Below, piece by piece: positions 52,656 through 62,593 of a stretch of DNA of 64,000 nt. Below the pieces are notes generated by a model. It saw only the letters and a list, made by a program, of their open reading frames with translations, had not been told where the DNA came from and ran no database searches. Positions within the stretch are counted from its first letter, which is position 1; each line of letters begins with the position of its first letter. Source of the DNA: JBDWFY01 sp039976075 (lineage in GTDB: Bacteria > Pseudomonadota > Alphaproteobacteria > Rhizobiales > Stappiaceae); the NCBI GenBank assembly GCA_039976075.1, contig JBDWFY010000018.1, positions 186,001 through 250,000 of the forward strand. The letters run 5' to 3'. The position numbers were made by a program, and so were the translations under genes.

Positions 52656-54491
52656 ATGGTCGACAATAAGAATTATATCATCGCGATCGTTCTGTCGCTC
52701 GCCATTCTGCTGGGCTGGCAATTTTTCGTGGCTGCGCCACAGATTGAGCGTCAGAGGCAGGAAGCCGAACTGGCTCAGAAGTTATCATCGGAATCAAATA
52801 TTCCTGCCCCAGCCCCCGGTACAGCAGAGTCCTCAACTCCTCAAAGCGGTCAAAGTCAATCTGTAGCAGGCGGAAGCCCATCTCAATCCACGATGAGCCG
52901 AGAACAAGCGTTGCAGCAAGACACTCGGATTACAATCGATACGCCTCGGCTATCGGGTTCGATAAGCCTGACCGGCGCACGCATCGACGATATTCGTCTG
53001 CGCGATTATCATGAGACGGTCGATCCTGAGAGCCCCACAATTGTTCTGTTTTCTCCCGAAGGAACCGAGAACTCCTACTATGGTCAATATGGCTGGTCCA
53101 ACAAGGATGGCCAGAGTGCAAAGGTACCCGACCCCACAACCGTTTGGACACAAAACGGATCAGGGCCGCTGACACCTGACCAACCACTGGAATTGTCGTG
53201 GAACAATGGTGAAGGCCTTGTTTTCTACAAACGCATCTCGATAGATGAAAACTACATGCTGCAGATTTCTCAATCTGTGGAGAATAAAGGCAGCGATGCG
53301 GTCGCGCTGAGCCCATACGCACTTCTGGTGCGAAAGGGAGAACCCGAAACTGCTGGATTTTTCATTCTACATGAAGGACTTATTGGCGTCATTGGCGAAG
53401 AGGGACTTCAGGAAATTGACTATTCTGATCTCGCAGAAGCCGAACAGGGGACGATTCCTCTGGGTAAATCAGAGCAGGGCTGGTTTGGAATTACGGACAA
53501 GTATTGGGCGGCGACTCTGATACCGGCAAACGGCGTGTCGTTTACACCACGATATTTTTTCGTGAACTCCCCAAGTTCCGATGCGAACGACTTGTATCAG
53601 GCGGACTATATTGTCGATCCCATTCTGGTCGAGCCGGGAAAAACCAGCAGCTACGAAAGCCACCTTTTTGCGGGCGCTAAAATCAACAGTCTCATTGAAG
53701 GATATTCGGAGACACTCTCAATCAAACAATTCGATCTGTTGATCGATTGGGGTTGGTTCCACTTCATCACCAAGCCAATGTTTTACATGATCGACTGGTT
53801 TTATAACCTTGTTGGTAATTTTGGTGTTGCTATCCTGCTGTCCACTGTGGTCATCAAGATCATCTTCTTTCCACTGGCCAACAAATCCTACGTATCGATG
53901 AGCCGGATGAAACTGGTTCAGCCACAGATGACTGAACTGCGTGAACAGTATAAAGACGACCGCGCTGCGCAACAAAAAGCGCTTATGGAGCTGTACAAAA
54001 AAGAGAAAATCAATCCGCTTGCCGGTTGCCTGCCAATGCTGATCCAGATTCCGGTATTTTTCTCACTCTATAAGGTGCTGTTTGTGACGATCGAAATGCG
54101 TCACGCACCGTTCTTTGGCTGGATCAAGGATCTTTCTGCGCCCGATCCAACGTCCATGTTTAATCTGTTTGGTCTTATCCCTTGGGAGCCTCCGCTCTTC
54201 CTTCTGATCGGTGTCTGGCCGCTAATCATGGGCGTAACCATGTTTGTGCAGATGAAGATGAACCCGACACCAACTGAACCTGCGCAGCAAATGATCTTCA
54301 ACTGGATGCCAGTGATATTCACATTCATGCTGGCCACCTTCCCGGCAGGTCTGGTGATTTATTGGGCCTGGAACAATGCTTTGTCGATCCTGCAACAATA
54401 TGTCATCATGCGTCGTCAGGGCGTCAAGATTGAATTGTGGGACAATATCAAGAGTATGATCAAACCCAAACCCAAAGGTGAGGCAAACTGA
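52656..54491 (+). CDS. yidC: Membrane protein insertase YidC
   Basis: A 611-residue YidC/Oxa1-type insertase that inserts proteins into the inner membrane with or without SecYEG. It has the N-terminal transmembrane anchor (NYIIAIVLSLAILLGWQFFV), a Gln/Ser/Pro-rich linker, the large periplasmic P1 domain (about 95-360), and the C-terminal core of five helices with KSYVSMSRMKLVQPQMTELREQYKDDRAAQQKALMELYKKEKINPLAGCLPMLIQIPVFFSLYKVL and FNWMPVIFTFMLATFPAGLVIYW. The ATG at 52656 (MVDNKNY) matches the family N-terminus and has GGTGAAG. rnpA ends 8 bp upstream. Confidence 0.97.
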   Translation: MVDNKNYIIAIVLSLAILLGWQFFVAAPQIERQRQEAELAQKLSSESNIPAPAPGTAESSTPQSGQSQSVAGGSPSQSTMSREQALQQDTRITIDTPRLSGSISLTGARIDDIRLRDYHETVDPESPTIVLFSPEGTENSYYGQYGWSNKDGQSAKVPDPTTVWTQNGSGPLTPDQPLELSWNNGEGLVFYKRISIDENYMLQISQSVENKGSDAVALSPYALLVRKGEPETAGFFILHEGLIGVIGEEGLQEIDYSDLAEAEQGTIPLGKSEQGWFGITDKYWAATLIPANGVSFTPRYFFVNSPSSDANDLYQADYIVDPILVEPGKTSSYESHLFAGAKINSLIEGYSETLSIKQFDLLIDWGWFHFITKPMFYMIDWFYNLVGNFGVAILLSTVVIKIIFFPLANKSYVSMSRMKLVQPQMTELREQYKDDRAAQQKALMELYKKEKINPLAGCLPMLIQIPVFFSLYKVLFVTIEMRHAPFFGWIKDLSAPDPTSMFNLFGLIPWEPPLFLLIGVWPLIMGVTMFVQMKMNPTPTEPAQQMIFNWMPVIFTFMLATFPAGLVIYWAWNNALSILQQYVIMRRQGVKIELWDNIKSMIKPKPKGEAN

Positions 54492-54741
54492 TCAATCTCC
54501 GCTGCGAGCTAAAGATCACCTAAACCGACAGTATCAAAGGCAGGACGCAGACTTTGCTTCGCCCATTGATGCCCTCTTCGGCACGGCAGACAAGAAGGAC
54601 AACTTTCGAAATGAACAGGTAAGCACGATCCGCTTACCAGGCAATCGCCTCCGGAGCGGGTCAAAAGGCAAATTGCGCATGGCGGCATGCACGACCGCCC
54701 ATGCAGCGCCCATAGACCATATTCGACAGACGGAGCGTCCC

Positions 54742-55380
54742 ATGCACGGACCCGATCCGAATACGCCCTACCCTTTTAACGGCGAACCGCACACAATTTT
54801 TCTGAAAAATTTCATCACCAGACCAACCATCGAAGTTGGTGATTACACCTATTACAACGACCTTCAATCGCCGGAAGAGTTCGAAAATAAATGTGTTCAG
54901 TATCACTTCGATTTCATTGGTGATCGATTGATCATCGGACGATTCTGCGCCATCGCGACTGGTATTATGTTCGTTATGAACGGTGCCAATCACGCTATGA
55001 CCGGGTTATCGACCTACCCGTTCAACATTTTCCAGAATGGATGGGAAGCCGATTTCGATATCGACACTATCACCGCCGGTCTGCGCGGAGATACGCTCGT
55101 CGGCAACGATGTCTGGATCGGGCGGGATGCTCGGATCATGCCCGGCATCACCATTGGTGACGGTGCAATTATCGGTGCAAACGCGGTTGTTGCAACTGAT
55201 GTACCCCCTTATGCGGTCGTTGCGGGCAATCCGGCACAGATTGTCCGCATGCGCTTCCCCGACGAGATTGTTGGACAGTTGATTGATATCTCATGGTGGT
55301 TCTGGTCCGCCGAGAAGATCGCCCGCAATCTACACGCAATCAGGGGCCAAGACGTGGAAGCCCTGAAGGTCGCGGCCTGA
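54742..55380 (+). CDS. Vat/CatB-family hexapeptide acetyltransferase
   Basis: A 212-residue left-handed beta-helix acetyltransferase of the xenobiotic acetyltransferase (Vat/CatB) group: VGDYTYYNDLQSPEEFENKCVQYHFDFIGDRLIIGRFCAIATGIMFVMNGANHAMTGLSTYPFNIFQNGWE carries the catalytic His (NHAM), and VGNDVWIGRDARIMPGITIGDGAIIGANAVVATDVPPYAVVAGNPAQIVRMRF contains the hexapeptide repeats. Vat proteins acetylate streptogramins and CatB acetylates chloramphenicol; chromosomal members often have other or unknown acceptors, so resistance is not implied. GGAGCG lies before the ATG at 54742. It is inserted between yidC and engB; the 250 bp after yidC hold nothing I recognise. Confidence 0.88.
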   Translation: MHGPDPNTPYPFNGEPHTIFLKNFITRPTIEVGDYTYYNDLQSPEEFENKCVQYHFDFIGDRLIIGRFCAIATGIMFVMNGANHAMTGLSTYPFNIFQNGWEADFDIDTITAGLRGDTLVGNDVWIGRDARIMPGITIGDGAIIGANAVVATDVPPYAVVAGNPAQIVRMRFPDEIVGQLIDISWWFWSAEKIARNLHAIRGQDVEALKVAA

Positions 55381-55549
55381 GGTCCGTCACCATCTGTGGG
55401 CTGGGTTCGCCTGTCGCACAGAAGGAGCAATCTGTGCCGGACAGAACACAGTGCCAGTCAATCAATTGCTGCGACATCGTCGCCACCCAGGTTTCATAAA
55501 ATGGGAAAATCTCTTGACCGAATACGCTGATTCCGCTCATGAACAGGCA

Positions 55550-56242
55550 ATGAGCGAAAATGAAATTCAAAGTAACGCCGAACACGAACACCTGCTTGAG
55601 GTCGGTCGGCTGCTGTTCGCACGACCGTGGAAGTTTGAAACGAGCGTTGCGAAGATCGACCAGTTGGTCATGCCTCAAGGGATAGAGGTCGCCTTTGTCG
55701 GGCGCTCCAATGTTGGTAAATCAAGTCTGATCAATGCTCTGACCGGCAGAAAAGATCTGGCGCGAACCTCCAATACTCCGGGAAGAACCCAGATGCTCAA
55801 CTTCTTTTCGGCTGAAAACGCTCCACTCAAGATAGTCGATATGCCGGGATACGGGTACGCAGAAGCGCCCAAGAAAACAGTCGATGCCTGGACCAACCTG
55901 ATCTTCGATTATCTGCGAGGCCGCGCAAATCTCAAACGCTTGTTTTTGTTGATTGACAGCCGTCACGGCATCAAGGGAAACGATCTGAGTGCGATGGAAG
56001 TGCTGGATAAATCCGCGGTGGTCTATCAGATTGTTCTGACCAAATCGGACAAGGTAAAACCGGGCCAACTGGAGCGGCTTGAGATAGCAACAAGAGAAAA
56101 ACTGTCCAAACGGCCGGCAGCATTTCCTGACATTCTGGCGACTTCGTCCAACAAAAACACCGGCATTCCCGAACTGCGTGCCGAAATCGCTAAAATCAGT
56201 GGTCTGGCCGCATCCGATATGCAAAGTCAGGATAGTTCCTGA
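55550..56242 (+). CDS. engB: Ribosome biogenesis GTPase YsxC/EngB
   Basis: A 230-residue EngB/YihA GTPase needed for large-subunit assembly. All G motifs are visible: G1 FVGRSNVGKSSLI, G2/G3 RTSNTPGRTQMLNFF and IVDMPGYGYAEAPK, G4 VLTKSDKV, G5 ATSSNKNTG. The start is uncertain: ATG 55550 follows AGG; a TTG near 55514 would add about a dozen residues. It lies downstream of the acetyltransferase gene on the same strand. Confidence 0.95.
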   Translation: MSENEIQSNAEHEHLLEVGRLLFARPWKFETSVAKIDQLVMPQGIEVAFVGRSNVGKSSLINALTGRKDLARTSNTPGRTQMLNFFSAENAPLKIVDMPGYGYAEAPKKTVDAWTNLIFDYLRGRANLKRLFLLIDSRHGIKGNDLSAMEVLDKSAVVYQIVLTKSDKVKPGQLERLEIATREKLSKRPAAFPDILATSSNKNTGIPELRAEIAKISGLAASDMQSQDSS

Positions 56243-56328
56243 CCCGCGCTTCTGCACACTTCCACCCTTAACAAGACGTCAATCTAATTATGAGACCATC
56301 CCCGACGCATGGAATAGGGTAAGGGTTC

Positions 56329-58524
56329 ATGGGGTGCAAAGACGCACAGACCGAAAACCGTGAAAAGGCGCGAATCAGGGAAGTTGAGCGCCTTGGTTGG
56401 GACGATCTGGAGCATAGCAGCTATTTCACAAACGTAGTGCGTGTCGCGGCAACCCTGTGTGATGTTCAATATTCGACCGTGAGTATTGTTGGCGAAGACA
56501 CGGTCAGTTTCGCCGGCCGCAGTGAATCCGATCTCCAGCCCATTCCATCCAACGCCGCATTTTGCGGTACAGTCGTTCGAACTGAAAAACCCCTGCTCGT
56601 CTTGGATGCCAAGGCGGATAAACGTTTTGAAGACCTTCCGTGCGTCCGCCGCGAAGATCCGATCAGATTTTATCTGGGTATTCCGCTTCGCACTCTCAGT
56701 GGCCATATCATTGGATCCCTCTGTCACCTGGATCCCCAGCCAAGAACGACCCCGCCCAGCCCGCAGACGATGCTGGCCCTTCACGGCACGGCGAACCTCA
56801 TTGTCAGGTTTCTGGAAGCCGAAGTGGCCGAAAAACGATTGAAAGACTACATCGACGTCGCAACCGATTGGCTTTGGGAGCAGGACGCCGATCTGCGTTT
56901 TACCTATTTTTCCTCGGCGGTGAATACAAAAGTCAAAATGAACGCCCACAAAATGATCGGTAAAACCCGTTGGGAAATATTCGACATTGATCCCGAAACG
57001 GACCCAGCGTGGCAGGAACACTACAACGTTCTGACCGATCGCAAACCGTTCCGAGACTATCGATACACGTTTGTCAACGAGAACGGTGAAGTCGTATCCA
57101 ACAGCATCAGCGGCACACCGGTCTATGCACCGGATGGATCATTTGCAGGATATCGCGGTGTTGGTCACGAGATTACGAAAGACGAAGAAGCGCGTCGACA
57201 CATCGAATACCTCGCACTTCACGACAGTCTTACGGGATTGTCGAACAGAACCAGTTTTGAACAATCGCTTGACGATGCGCTCGAGACGGCAGAAGAGGAC
57301 TGCTCCCTAACCGTCTATCTTGTGGATCTGGACCGTTTCAAGGAGGTCAACGACACGCTTGGCCATGCCGCTGGAGATGCCCTTCTTCAGCATGTCGCAG
57401 CACAATTACGCGAGGTATTTGATCCAACATGCATCGTCGCCCGGCTGGGTGGTGACGAGTTCGCGGTCCTGGACAAGCGATCAATCACGATTGAGAGCGC
57501 ACGCGAAACTGCGGAGTCTCTGTTAAATCTTGTTGGCAATCCATTCAAATGGGGGTCCAATCAGATCAGTTGCAGTCTGAGCATCGGAATTGCCCAGGGA
57601 CCGGAAAACGGCAGCACGACCAGTCAACTCATGTCCAATGTGGATTTGAGTCTTTACCGGGCCAAACTTGACGGCAAACAATGTGTCCGACACTTCCAGC
57701 CCACCATGCGAAGTGCCGTCAATCAACGACGTAGAACAATTACAGAATTGTCGACTGCACTGCGCCTTTCGCAATTCGAACTTTTCTACCAACCGATTGT
57801 CCATGCCCAATCACATGCAATTGTCGGAGCTGAAGCTCTCCTGCGCTGGAATCATCCCTCACATGGCTTGTTGCTGCCGGAGGACTTCCTGGAGATCATG
57901 GAGTCTTGCCCATTGGCAACACCAATCAGCGACTGGATACTGGAAGCCGCTTGTATGCAGGGCGAGATTTGGTGCAATGCATCGCCAACCTTCGGACGGA
58001 TCGCCGTAAACATCTCTCCATCCCAGTTCACGCAACGTGACTTTCCGACAATCGTTCGACACATCCTGGACAAAACCGGCCTGCCGGCCTCAATGCTTGA
58101 ATTGGAAGTCACGGAAACGATGCTGCTGAAAGAAGGCATCGGAGTAAAACGTGCGCTCATGGATGTACGTTCACAGGGTGTAACCGTCGCATTTGATGAT
58201 TTTGGTACTGGATACGCGTCCCTGAGCCACCTCCAGAATTTTCCGATCGATCGGATGAAGATTGACAAGGAATTTGTCGCTGATATCGGCGAAGGGGGCA
58301 GCGGACTGGTCATTGCGCAGGCGGTCACCATGCTTTCCAAAGGTCTGGGTCTGACGGTGACGGCGGAAGGTATTGAAAACACCGATCAAGCAGAATATCT
58401 GGCGGCAATTGGTTGCGACGAACTGCAAGGCTATTACTTTGCGCGACCCATGAGAGCTTCGGAATTCGATGTCATCCTGGACAGCGCCGCTGCACCATGT
58501 GGCGCAAGGGTTGCCGATTTGTAA
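56329..58524 (+). CDS. GAF-PAS-GGDEF-EAL cyclic-di-GMP protein
   Basis: A 731-residue cytosolic signalling protein. Order of domains: GAF (about 20-160, with FAGRSESDLQPIPSNAAFCGTVV and LGIPLRTLSGHIIGSLCHLD), PAS (about 170-285), diguanylate cyclase (about 290-455, with intact RLGGDEFAV near 375) and phosphodiesterase (about 470-715, with GAEALLRW near 500, ELEVTETMLL, AFDDFGTGYASL and AEGIEN). Both active sites look complete, so it may make and degrade c-di-GMP depending on the sensory domains. No transmembrane segment is seen. It sits between engB and argB, where other Rhizobiales usually have no such gene. Confidence 0.95.
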   Translation: MGCKDAQTENREKARIREVERLGWDDLEHSSYFTNVVRVAATLCDVQYSTVSIVGEDTVSFAGRSESDLQPIPSNAAFCGTVVRTEKPLLVLDAKADKRFEDLPCVRREDPIRFYLGIPLRTLSGHIIGSLCHLDPQPRTTPPSPQTMLALHGTANLIVRFLEAEVAEKRLKDYIDVATDWLWEQDADLRFTYFSSAVNTKVKMNAHKMIGKTRWEIFDIDPETDPAWQEHYNVLTDRKPFRDYRYTFVNENGEVVSNSISGTPVYAPDGSFAGYRGVGHEITKDEEARRHIEYLALHDSLTGLSNRTSFEQSLDDALETAEEDCSLTVYLVDLDRFKEVNDTLGHAAGDALLQHVAAQLREVFDPTCIVARLGGDEFAVLDKRSITIESARETAESLLNLVGNPFKWGSNQISCSLSIGIAQGPENGSTTSQLMSNVDLSLYRAKLDGKQCVRHFQPTMRSAVNQRRRTITELSTALRLSQFELFYQPIVHAQSHAIVGAEALLRWNHPSHGLLLPEDFLEIMESCPLATPISDWILEAACMQGEIWCNASPTFGRIAVNISPSQFTQRDFPTIVRHILDKTGLPASMLELEVTETMLLKEGIGVKRALMDVRSQGVTVAFDDFGTGYASLSHLQNFPIDRMKIDKEFVADIGEGGSGLVIAQAVTMLSKGLGLTVTAEGIENTDQAEYLAAIGCDELQGYYFARPMRASEFDVILDSAAAPCGARVADL

Positions 58525-58589
58525 ATCTTTGTAACGGCTTACCACACTCTTTTTTTTGAAAATTGGAGATTTTGGCTTGTATCGATCGA

Positions 58590-58618
58590 TTGTCGATCGG
58601 TAACAAACGCGGTATAGA
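58590..58618 (+). promoter_or_regulatory. Candidate argB promoter
   Basis: TTGTCG (58590-58595) and TATAGA (58613-58618) separated by 17 bp, 36 bp before the argB ATG. Two CGATCG palindromes (58583-58588 and 58594-58599) flank and overlap the -35 element. Confidence 0.5.
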
Positions 58619-58653
58619 GCCAGCCAGTTCCAGCGCACCGGATTGGATCGAGT

Positions 58654-59577
58654 ATGTCCCTGAATGAAACCGACGCCGCGAAAAAAACCGCCGATGAAAC
58701 CACATCGCACGCGCGCGCTCATATTATTGCACAGGCGCTGCCCTATATGCAGCGGTACGACAATGAAACCGTTGTCGTGAAGTACGGCGGCAACGCGATG
58801 GGCAATGCACAGCTGTCCCAGGCCTTTGCGCGAGACGTAACGCTGCTGCGGCAATCCGGCGTGAACCCTGTTGTAGTCCATGGCGGTGGCCCCCAGATTG
58901 GCAACATGCTGAAACGGCTGGGCATCGAAAGCGAATTTCGGGGCGGACTGCGCGTAACGGACCGGGCAACCGTTGAGATTGTCGAGATGGTTTTGGCGGG
59001 CAGCATCAACAAGGAAATTGTTCACACGATCAATCGCGAAGGTGGGAGAGCAGTGGGCCTGTGTGGCAAGGATGGAAACATGGTCCTTGCCGAGCAGTTG
59101 AAGCGGACAATTATTGATCCGGACTCGAATATCGAAAAGATCGTTGATCTGGGATTTGTCGGCGATCCAAAAACTGTCAATCCAACAGTTTTACAACTTG
59201 TACTCAAAGAAGATCTTATTCCGGTTGTGGCGCCGGTGGCACCGGGTATTGATGGTGAAACATACAATGTCAATGCCGATACATTTGCCGGCGCGGTGGC
59301 CGGTGCAATTCACGCCAAACGGCTGCTTTTTCTAACCGATGTACCCGGTGTGCTGGACAAAGATGGCACGTTAATTCGACAACTCACAGTGTCCCAGGCT
59401 CGTGCATTGATAGCAGATGGCACGGTATCGGGCGGCATGATCCCCAAGGTGGAAACCTGTATTCAAGCGCTTGAGGGAGGCGTGGAAGGTGTTGTGATCG
59501 TGGATGGCAAGGTCGCTCATGCTGTGCTCCTGGAATTGTTTACAGAACACGGTGCCGGTACGCTGATCACGCCGTAG
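58654..59577 (+). CDS. argB: Acetylglutamate kinase
   Basis: A 307-residue N-acetylglutamate kinase, second step of arginine biosynthesis. Diagnostic parts: TVVVKYGGNAMG, VNPVVVHGGGPQIGNMLKRLGI, EFRGGLRVTD, VEMVLAGSINKEIV, GLCGKDGNMVLA, VNADTFAGAVAGAIHAKRLLFLTDVPGVLD and DGTVSGGMIPKVETCI. The N-terminal helix (about residues 15-40) is of the kind found in hexameric, arginine-inhibited enzymes. The gene has its own promoter candidate and starts with a weak ribosome-binding site. Confidence 0.97.
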   Translation: MSLNETDAAKKTADETTSHARAHIIAQALPYMQRYDNETVVVKYGGNAMGNAQLSQAFARDVTLLRQSGVNPVVVHGGGPQIGNMLKRLGIESEFRGGLRVTDRATVEIVEMVLAGSINKEIVHTINREGGRAVGLCGKDGNMVLAEQLKRTIIDPDSNIEKIVDLGFVGDPKTVNPTVLQLVLKEDLIPVVAPVAPGIDGETYNVNADTFAGAVAGAIHAKRLLFLTDVPGVLDKDGTLIRQLTVSQARALIADGTVSGGMIPKVETCIQALEGGVEGVVIVDGKVAHAVLLELFTEHGAGTLITP

Positions 59578-59828
59578 CGAGATATTATTGATTATTGTTA
59601 CCAAGGTTCTGACGGCCAGAGCTGGTAATTTGTCGAATAGGACCTATTTTCCCCTAACACTTGGTGATCATGCTACCCGTAACGGGTTGTTGCAGAGTGC
59701 TGTAACCGCACTTAACCTCCACCTCCCACATTCCGTTGACCAAATCCAAACTGATCAGGAAGTAAGATCGTCAAATCACTTGGGCACGGACCCTTGGGAC
59801 ACTCTACCGTTTTAAGGATTATGGCCTC

Positions 59829-60530
59829 ATGGATCTCTCACGATTTGCCGGTATTACGGAGTGGATCTTCGATCTCGACAATACGCTTTATCCAGCGCAC
59901 ACCGATCTGTTCTCACAAATCAATGAGAAGATCAGGCTGTATGTCAGCGATCTCGTTGGCGTTTCCGAGGACGATGCCCATGTTCTTCAGAAGGGATATT
60001 ATGAAAAGTACGGGACAACCCTCCGCGGGCTGATGATTGAACACGATATCGAACCAGACGGTTTCCTGGAATTCGTGCACGATATCGATCATTCCGTCAT
60101 TCCCCCAGATCCGACACTGAAAAACGCTATTCGCAAGCTTCCCGGCAGGCGCTTTATTATGACGAACGGTACGCGCAAACATGCCGAGAATGTTGCCAAT
60201 ATCCTGGGAATAACTGATCATTTCGAAGACATTTTCGGGATCATTGAAGCGGATCTGGTGCCAAAGCCCCACCGCGAAACCTATGATCTTTTCTTGAGCA
60301 AAAACGGCATCGACCCCTCAAAATCAGGAATGTTCGAAGATTTGTCCCGCAACCTTGAAGTTCCTCACCACATGGGTATGGCAACGACACTGATCATTCC
60401 TCAGGGAACGCGAGAAGTGTTCCGGGAAGATTGGGAACTGGAAGGCCGCGATGAAGCCCATGTAGATTTTCTGGCTGACGACCTGGGAGCTTTTTTGACG
60501 AAGATAGTCAGTAAAAACGGTTTCAATTGA
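59829..60530 (+). CDS. HAD-family pyrimidine 5'-nucleotidase
   Basis: A 233-residue HAD phosphatase of the Sdt1/Phm8-like pyrimidine 5'-nucleotidase group. Motif I is WIFDLDNTLYPAH (catalytic Asp pair), motif II RRFIMTNGTRKH, the Lys is in VPKPHRETY and motif III in SGMFEDLSRNL. It would dephosphorylate small phosphorylated metabolites such as UMP/CMP. In many Rhizobiales this gene lies between argB and dapD, as here. The 251 bp between argB and this gene contain nothing I recognise. Start ATG 59829; AAGGA lies 10 bases upstream. Confidence 0.92.
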   Translation: MDLSRFAGITEWIFDLDNTLYPAHTDLFSQINEKIRLYVSDLVGVSEDDAHVLQKGYYEKYGTTLRGLMIEHDIEPDGFLEFVHDIDHSVIPPDPTLKNAIRKLPGRRFIMTNGTRKHAENVANILGITDHFEDIFGIIEADLVPKPHRETYDLFLSKNGIDPSKSGMFEDLSRNLEVPHHMGMATTLIIPQGTREVFREDWELEGRDEAHVDFLADDLGAFLTKIVSKNGFN

Positions 60531-60567
60531 TAAGGCGGCAGCGCTCACTCACTCCCTCGGCTTGATC

Positions 60568-61473
60568 TCAACGGCCAAGCAGGAGCAACAGGATGCCACC
60601 GAGAATTAAAGCAATTCCTGCGAATTCCAGCCTGTTAAGCCGTTCTTTGAAGAACAACCAGGATACGGCAAACGTGAACACCAGTTCAATCTGTCCAAGA
60701 GCCCGGACGTAAGCTGCACTTTGGATGGTCATTGCGGTAAACCAGCACGCAGATCCGGCGACGCCGGCCAAGCCAACAATACATGCCGGGCGCCAGGCTT
60801 CCAGAACCGCTCTGATCTGCTTCCGCTCAAATGCGGCCATATAGGCCAGCATCACCAGCGTCTGAAACAACGTCACCACTGCCAGCGTATAGGCAGCCTG
60901 CATCAAAAACCCCGGCCCTCCGAGCGACAGGGATGCCCCCCGGTAGCAAACGGCGGAGACACCAAACAATGCCCCCGACAACAGTCCAATGAGCGCTGAG
61001 CGGCTCGTCAGCGAAGTGAGTAAGGTCTTGGCATTGATTTGCAGTCGTGCCACCGAAATGATCATAACACCCACCACGGCGATACCGATGGCGGAGATCG
61101 CTACAGGCGTCATTCGTTCGTTGAGAAGCACCAGCCCAAACACGGCGGCCTGAACCGGTTCTGTCTTGGAGTAAGCCGTTCCGACCGCAAAGTTTCGAAG
61201 CGAAAACAGAGCAACGAGCAAAAATGTCGCCCAGATCTGCGCTAAGCCACCAACGATCATATAGAGATAAAAGCTCGTATTGGGCGAAGGCATCTCCAAT
61301 CCCAGGCCAAGATGCAGAAACGCCGCATAGAGCAGAGCCAATGGAAAGCCGTATCCAAAGCGAACGAAGGTCGCACCGGTCGTGGACAGACGGCCTTTCA
61401 AATATTTCTGCAACGCAGAGCGCACGTTTTGCAGAAAAGCCGCAGCTATCGTGATTGGGATCCAGATTTCCAT
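60568..61473 (-). CDS. EamA-family (DMT) transporter
   Basis: A 301-residue inner-membrane protein with ten hydrophobic segments in two EamA repeats (about residues 1-140 and 150-300); the C-terminal repeat includes VGLAGVAGSACWFTAMTIQSAAYVRALGQIELVFTFAVSWLFFKERLNRLEFAGIALILGG. Drug/metabolite transporters export small molecules or amino acids; the substrate is unknown. It is a single minus-strand gene between the HAD gene and dapD. Confidence 0.9.
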   Translation of the reverse strand: MEIWIPITIAAAFLQNVRSALQKYLKGRLSTTGATFVRFGYGFPLALLYAAFLHLGLGLEMPSPNTSFYLYMIVGGLAQIWATFLLVALFSLRNFAVGTAYSKTEPVQAAVFGLVLLNERMTPVAISAIGIAVVGVMIISVARLQINAKTLLTSLTSRSALIGLLSGALFGVSAVCYRGASLSLGGPGFLMQAAYTLAVVTLFQTLVMLAYMAAFERKQIRAVLEAWRPACIVGLAGVAGSACWFTAMTIQSAAYVRALGQIELVFTFAVSWLFFKERLNRLEFAGIALILGGILLLLLGR

Positions 61474-61678
61474 TGAAACATCTCAGGCGGGAAGGTGCAC
61501 GCAAGGTCTTAGCAAACTATGCCGTGGCGATACAATGCCGGACGGCCGCCTTCGTACCATCGGGAGGCAATCACGCTGAATATTCCACCCGCCCATTGAC
61601 TTTGTCCACTTGCCCCACTAGCACCGCAACAACCGCCATCTTGGCCTGTTTTGTATCGCTAGCAGGAGCGTCAATCTC

Positions 61679-62536
61679 ATGAGTCTGAGCAACACCGATA
61701 TCCAACAACTCGCGGCAACGATTGATGCGGCCTTCGAAAAACGCGATGAGATCGATACGCAAACCGGTGGAGATGTCCGCCAGGCCGTGGAAACGACACT
61801 CGGCTTGCTGGACAAGGGTCAGATAAGGGTCGCGGAGAAAAGCGGCAATGACTGGAGTGTCAATCAGTGGGCGAAAAAAGCCGTACTGCTTTCGTTCCGG
61901 CTCAATCCGATGGAAGTCATCAAGGGTGGTCCCGATCAAAGCGTGTGGTGGGACAAAGTGGCGTCCAAATTTAATGGCTGGGGCGCTACCGAGTTCCAGG
62001 ATGCCGGTTTTCGTGCAGTGCCCAACTGTACCGTGCGCCATTCCGCATTTATCGGCAAAGGCGCTGTCCTGATGCCATCTTTCGTCAATCTGGGCGCTTA
62101 TGTTGACGAAGGAACCATGGTGGATACATGGGTCACTGTCGGCTCCTGTGCACAGATCGGCAAGAATGTTCACCTCTCCGGCGGTGTCGGCATTGGCGGC
62201 GTTCTGGAGCCACTTCAGGCAGGTCCGGTCATTATTGAAGACAATTGCTTCATCGGAGCGCGTTCTGAGGTCGTTGAAGGCGTTATCGTCCGCGAAGGCG
62301 CGGTCCTGTCGATGGGTGTATTCATCAGCGCCTCAACCAAGATTGTTGATAGAACGACCGGAGAGGTTTTCATTGGCGAAGTTCCGGCATACTCGGTTGT
62401 CGTTCCGGGGACAATGCCCGGCAAGCCTCTGCCCAACGGGCAACCGGGGCCTGGCCTCTACTGCGCGGTTATCGTCAAAAGAGTTGATGAGCAGACCCGT
62501 TCAAAAACGTCCATCAACGACCTGCTTCGCGACTAG
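61679..62536 (+). CDS. dapD: Tetrahydrodipicolinate N-succinyltransferase
   Basis: A 285-residue DapD, which succinylates tetrahydrodipicolinate in the lysine/diaminopimelate pathway. N-terminal helical domain (DIQQLAATIDAAFEKRDEI...), VNQWAKKAVLLSFRLNPM, and a left-handed beta-helix with VRHSAFIGKGAVLMPSFVNLGAYVDEGTMVDTWVTVGSCAQIGKNVHLSGGVGIGGVLEPLQAGPVIIEDNCFIGARSEVVEG and KPLPNGQPGPGLYCAVIVKRVD. AGGAG lies 10 bases before the ATG. Confidence 0.97.
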   Translation: MSLSNTDIQQLAATIDAAFEKRDEIDTQTGGDVRQAVETTLGLLDKGQIRVAEKSGNDWSVNQWAKKAVLLSFRLNPMEVIKGGPDQSVWWDKVASKFNGWGATEFQDAGFRAVPNCTVRHSAFIGKGAVLMPSFVNLGAYVDEGTMVDTWVTVGSCAQIGKNVHLSGGVGIGGVLEPLQAGPVIIEDNCFIGARSEVVEGVIVREGAVLSMGVFISASTKIVDRTTGEVFIGEVPAYSVVVPGTMPGKPLPNGQPGPGLYCAVIVKRVDEQTRSKTSINDLLRD

Positions 62537-62593
62537 ATTGTCGGCTTGAGACAGACCGCGCGGGGCAATCTCCAAATACGCGGTCTGCAAAAG

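Noticed and set aside
54742..55380. Antibiotic-resistance determinant
   Set aside because: The fold matches Vat/CatB, but chromosomal homologs often have other substrates and there is no mobile context.
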